A stretch of 37,680 nt of DNA, taken from assembly GCF_003428625.2 (NCBI RefSeq), contig NZ_QVQT02000010.1, forward strand, positions 1 to 37,680, in the 5' to 3' direction. The notes under the pieces were generated by a model. That model was given only the letters and a program-made list of their open reading frames with translations, ran no database searches and had not been told where the DNA came from. Source of the DNA: Paracidobacterium acidisoli. GTDB lineage: Bacteria; Acidobacteriota; Terriglobia; Terriglobales; Acidobacteriaceae. A program made the position numbers and the translations under genes. Shown here one piece after another: positions 34,970-37,680 of this stretch; the stretch's first letter is position 1; each line of letters begins with the position of its first letter.

Positions 34970-35953
34970 ATGGCGACAGCAGACATTTCGCAGACTTCTT
35001 TTGAAACGCGCACTCTCGGCAACTCCGATATGCAGATCACGCCCATCGGCTATGGCGCATGGGCCATCGGCGGCGGTAACTGGGAGTTTGCCTGGGGATC
35101 ACAGGACGATCAGGAATCCATCGCCACCATCGAGCGCGCTCTCGACAGCGGCATCAACTGGATCGACACCGCAGCTATCTATGGCCTCGGGCACTCGGAA
35201 GAAATCGTCGGCAGGGCTCTGACGCAGTCGATCCACAGGCCGTACGTCTTCACCAAATGTTCGATGCGCTGGCATCCGGACCGGCAGATTTACCGCAGCC
35301 TGAAGGCAGATTCGGTACGCGAAGAGATTGAAGCATCGCTCCGCCGCCTGGATGTCGACACCATCGACCTCTACCAGGTGCACTGGCCGAATCCTGAAGC
35401 AGAAATCGAGGAGGGCTGGGAAGCGCTGGCAAAGCTGAAAGAACAAGGCAAGGTTCGCTATATCGGCGTCTCCAATTTCAATGTGGAGCAGATGAAGCGC
35501 GCACAGAAGATCGCGCCCATCACCTCGCTCCAGCCGCCTTATTCGCTGCTCCGCCGCGATATCGAAGCGGAGATTCTCCCCTTCTGCCTTGAGAACAACA
35601 TCGGCGTCATCAATTACTCGCCCATGGTCTCCGGCCTGCTGACCGGCAAGATGACCGCGGAGCGCGTGAAAGATCTGCCCGCCGACGACTGGCGCAAGCG
35701 CAGCCCCAACTTCAATGAGCCAAAGCTGTCTCAGAACCTGAAACTCGTCGAGTTGCTGCGTGAGATCGGCAGCAGCCACGGTGTCGAACCGGGTGTCGTC
35801 GCCATTGCATGGACTCTGCGTCATCCGGCGATTACCGCGGCCATTGTCGGTGCCCGCCGCCCCGACCAGATCGATGGAATTCTTCCTGCGGCAACCTTCC
35901 GTCTCAGCGACGAAGAAGCTGCTCAGCTGGAACAGTTCCTGCAATCTGCGTGA
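34970..35953 (+). CDS. Aldo/keto reductase
   Basis: A 327-aa NADP-dependent oxidoreductase with an (alpha/beta)8 barrel. The catalytic tetrad is visible: D and Y in GINWIDTAAIYGLGHSEEIV, K in YVFTKCSMRW and H in LYQVHWPNPE. GYGAWAIGGG at the N-terminus, VRYIGVSNFNVEQM in the middle and AAIVGARRPDQIDG at the C-terminus are family signatures. It is closest in appearance to the YdbC/YccK-like general stress reductases. The substrate is unknown. A bidirectional terminator follows about 90 bp downstream. Confidence 0.94.
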   Translation: MATADISQTSFETRTLGNSDMQITPIGYGAWAIGGGNWEFAWGSQDDQESIATIERALDSGINWIDTAAIYGLGHSEEIVGRALTQSIHRPYVFTKCSMRWHPDRQIYRSLKADSVREEIEASLRRLDVDTIDLYQVHWPNPEAEIEEGWEALAKLKEQGKVRYIGVSNFNVEQMKRAQKIAPITSLQPPYSLLRRDIEAEILPFCLENNIGVINYSPMVSGLLTGKMTAERVKDLPADDWRKRSPNFNEPKLSQNLKLVELLREIGSSHGVEPGVVAIAWTLRHPAITAAIVGARRPDQIDGILPAATFRLSDEEAAQLEQFLQSA

Positions 35954-36042
35954 ACATCGGCCGTCGCACTTTCCCAGGAAGGGGCGACGGCTCCTCCCGC
36001 TCAATCAAATCGCACACTCAAACGGATTGTTTCCAAAACGAA

Positions 36043-36067
36043 AAAGCCCGCGCTGTACGCGGGCTTT
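36043..36067. terminator. Bidirectional terminator
   Basis: AAAGCCCGCG (36043-36052) and CGCGGGCTTT (36058-36067) form a perfect 10-bp stem with a 5-nt loop. On the minus strand it is followed by T-rich sequence (TTCGTTTT), and on the plus strand the stem ends in TTT. It sits between the convergent aldo/keto reductase and the 36089-36610 gene and can serve both. Confidence 0.82.
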
Positions 36068-36088
36068 CGTGATCTATAAGAAATCTGA

Positions 36089-36610
36089 TTACATCGCTTC
36101 GAGGAAACGCGGGAAGAACAGCGCGGAGTGATCCTGGAACATTGTGGTGATGTGAGCCAGCATTCCGCTGTATGCGGATGCAGCGCGATGCGCATTGACC
36201 GAGGAAGCGACCCGCGAATGAGAGAACGCATACTTCACGAGCGCCATCAGCACCGCAGTGCGTACCTGGAAAGCATCGCTGCGCAGATTCTCAATCAGCT
36301 CTTCGGGGATATTGCTTGCATGGGCCGCGGTGTAATCGGCAAGCTCCATCAGCACGCCTGCGTTGGTGTACATCGCCCAGAGACCATTCGCGCCATCGAT
36401 ACGGGGCCAGATATCTTCCGTCGTGGCGTTAATGCCTTCGGCGTAGAGATACTTTTCGGCCACCTGATCAAAACCAAATTCGCTGTTGGAACGAAGGCGG
36501 GCTACTATGGATTCCCAGGTTGCGGCACGGCGACGAGTCTGCCCGCGACGCCAGTAGACCGCGTAAGCCAGCAGAAACGTAATTCCCAGAACCTGCAAAA
36601 TGGTAATCAT
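36089..36610 (-). CDS. Membrane-anchored protein of unknown function
   Basis: A 173-aa protein. An N-terminal hydrophobic segment (MITILQVLGITFLLAYAVYW) followed by RRGQTRRR is a membrane anchor with the rest in the cytoplasm. The body is helical and includes LYAEGINATTEDIWPRIDGA and GLWAMYTNAGVLMELADYTA. No family is recognised. It starts 29 bp after the upstream membrane-protein gene ends, so the two form an operon, closed by the bidirectional terminator. Confidence 0.75.
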   Translation of the reverse strand: MITILQVLGITFLLAYAVYWRRGQTRRRAATWESIVARLRSNSEFGFDQVAEKYLYAEGINATTEDIWPRIDGANGLWAMYTNAGVLMELADYTAAHASNIPEELIENLRSDAFQVRTAVLMALVKYAFSHSRVASSVNAHRAASAYSGMLAHITTMFQDHSALFFPRFLEAM

Positions 36611-36639
36611 AGTCTTTCCCGGCGCTCAGACAGTCGCTT

Positions 36640-37398
36640 TTAACGCTGTCTTTTGTCGCCTCCTGATATTGATACCAAAAATTGCGCCATTTGTGGACTA
36701 AATTCTTTACGCGGAGCTTCTTTTTGCACAAAAGTGAAGCACCAGAAGTACATTGAACAAAGGTAACCGGCCAGCAAAAACTGAGAGAGCGAATGGTACC
36801 GGGCTGCATAGTCCGGACCTGCATGCAGTCTGTTCTGAAGCGACGTCACGATCAGGTCGACCGCCGCATAAAATGCAAAACCGGACGCCATCTGCAGAAC
36901 ATGATGTTTCCAGCCCAGCCCAAGAACCTGTGCAAATCCCGCGATCGCGAGGAAGGTCACCAGCCGCAGTATCGCCACCGAACTGTCCACGACAAAGACG
37001 GTCCGCGGATGAGTAAACGTGGCTGCATTGGCATGCGTGGCAAAAAAGAAAGCTGCCAGCCCTACGGCGATCACGATGACGGCAAGCGCATACAGAACGC
37101 CTTTGGGCAGTGACTTCTTTTTGGGCGGGCGAAGAACACTGAAAGCGATCTCAGCCAGAACCGCGATCTCAAGCAGGTAATCCACGGACAGGACCATGAA
37201 ATAGCTCTGGGCATACAGGGCGTTATGCGCCCGGATGATCCACAGCAAGAATGGATCTGTAAGCGTGTCCCAGAGAATCAGCGCTGTAAAGACGGGGAAA
37301 GGACGGTACAAACGGCGCCAGATAAGAACCGCCAGCAAAGCAATCTTTGCGGCTGCGTTCAAAACTCCCAGCACGGAATCGAGATCTGAGAAATTCAT
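36640..37398 (-). CDS. Seven-helix membrane protein of unknown function
   Basis: A 252-aa protein with about seven hydrophobic segments (for example AAKIALLAVLIWRRL, MVLSVDYLLEIAVLAEIAFS, GVLYALAVIVIAVGLAAFFF and AILRLVTFLAIAGFAQVLGL) and a charged C-terminal tail (FVQKEAPRKEFSPQMAQFL). It is a type frequently seen as hypothetical in acidobacteria. No catalytic motif was seen. It heads a two-gene operon with the anchored protein that follows. Confidence 0.75.
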   Translation of the reverse strand: MNFSDLDSVLGVLNAAAKIALLAVLIWRRLYRPFPVFTALILWDTLTDPFLLWIIRAHNALYAQSYFMVLSVDYLLEIAVLAEIAFSVLRPPKKKSLPKGVLYALAVIVIAVGLAAFFFATHANAATFTHPRTVFVVDSSVAILRLVTFLAIAGFAQVLGLGWKHHVLQMASGFAFYAAVDLIVTSLQNRLHAGPDYAARYHSLSQFLLAGYLCSMYFWCFTFVQKEAPRKEFSPQMAQFLVSISGGDKRQR

Positions 37399-37482
37399 TC
37401 CCGGCCTTTACTAAAAGCAGAATATCAATAAAAGCCGGGAGTCCCAGGAGAAAACAGTTGTACTCAGCGTGCGACCAAAGTG

Positions 37483-37680
37483 TCAGGCGATGGCCGGCGG
37501 CGGTACAGGAGCCGGGGTCGACGGAATCATCGCTGCTTCAGACGGCGGAGGTACGGGAGCCGGAGTAGAAGGAATCATCGCCACTGCGGACGGCGGAGGC
37601 ACAGGAGCCGGGGTCGACGGAATCATCGCTGCTTCAGACGGCGGAGGTACAGGAGCCGGGGTCGACGGAATCATCGCTGC
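37483..37680 (-). CDS. C-terminus of a Pro-rich repeat protein (partial)
   Basis: The frame enters from the right edge and ends at TGA 37483. It consists of four copies of a 16-residue unit, MIPSTPAPVPPPSEAA, the third visible one reading PPPSAVA and the last ending PPPAIA. Such Pro/Ala/Ser-rich tails span cell walls or link domains. The N-terminal part and any functional domain are outside the window. In-frame ATG codons inside each unit are repeats, not likely starts. It could also be a chance open frame through a DNA repeat, but conservation of the peptide through base changes argues for coding. Confidence 0.6.
   Translation of the reverse strand, partial: AAMIPSTPAPVPPPSEAAMIPSTPAPVPPPSAVAMIPSTPAPVPPPSEAAMIPSTPAPVPPPAIA
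37502..37680. repeat. 48-bp tandem repeat
   Basis: The word GGTACAGGAGCCGG returns every 48 bp (37502, 37550, 37598, 37646) with the following GGTCGACGGAATCATCGCTG. Units differ at a few positions, so it has not just expanded. The period is a multiple of three and the array reaches the right edge, so the copy number is not known. Confidence 0.85.

Noticed and set aside
37483-37680. CRISPR-like array because of the regular 48-bp period
   Set aside because: There are no unique spacers; the whole unit repeats and stays open as a protein frame.

Overview
The window looks like a chromosomal segment of an acidobacterium, most likely class Terriglobia (Acidobacteriaceae). The main reason is two 'acidobacterial duplicated orphan permease' (ADOP) genes, one preceded by a PadR regulator; the gene set of secreted hydrolases and one-component regulators and the generally high GC fit this. 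The assignment rests on family recognition and was not tested by alignment. No rRNA, tRNA, CRISPR array or complete insertion sequence was seen.

Region 1 (1-2.2 kb) is a lower-GC restriction-modification cassette. It holds a beta-type DNA methyltransferase, a convergent restriction enzyme with the BamHI signature ETGNISSxHRSMNKL, and a small HTH controller (C) protein translationally coupled to the nuclease. A controller operator lies upstream of the C gene, and one of its half-sites recurs, inside an identical 17-bp direct repeat, over the methyltransferase start. Left of it, the 3' end of an upstream gene is duplicated in frame.

Region 2 (2.7-5.9 kb) pairs an ATP-grasp ligase that has a histone-like Lys/Ala/Pro tail with a YbdK/GCS2-type carboxylate-amine ligase, a combination that suggests amide-bond chemistry on small molecules or peptides. 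Between them, on the opposite strand, sits a ParD/ParE-like toxin-antitoxin pair. Its toxin has no ATG, GTG or TTG start and appears to begin at ATC.

Region 3 (5.9-24.5 kb) is mostly metabolic and envelope genes: a cupin, PadR plus ADOP permease, a SAM methyltransferase, a GT-C-like membrane protein, a secreted serine hydrolase, a flavin disulfide reductase-like enzyme, a secreted CE1-like esterase, a secreted protein with two SRPBCC-like domains, a secreted protein of unknown function, a TetR regulator divergent from NmrA and DoxX genes, a secreted clan GH-A glycosidase, and a MarR-epimerase operon. Several regulators have clear palindromic operators in front of them.

Region 4 (24.5-32.4 kb) is more plastic. 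It has an ArsR-AHSA1 operon with a predicted leaderless promoter, a structured intergenic element, and a family of at least five diverged short dispersed repeats. Two of these, 61/69 identical over their core, bracket a two-gene cassette: a protein with a possible PD-(D/E)XK core and a DUF6988-like protein. A second ADOP permease, an isoprenylcysteine methyltransferase-like protein and a VOC protein follow.

Region 5 (32.4-37.7 kb) has a promoter leading straight into a hairpin terminator and a small ORF, then a GH18-like hydrolase, an M29 aminopeptidase, an aldo/keto reductase, a bidirectional terminator, a two-gene membrane-protein operon, and the C-terminus of a protein made of 16-residue Pro-rich repeats that runs off the right edge.
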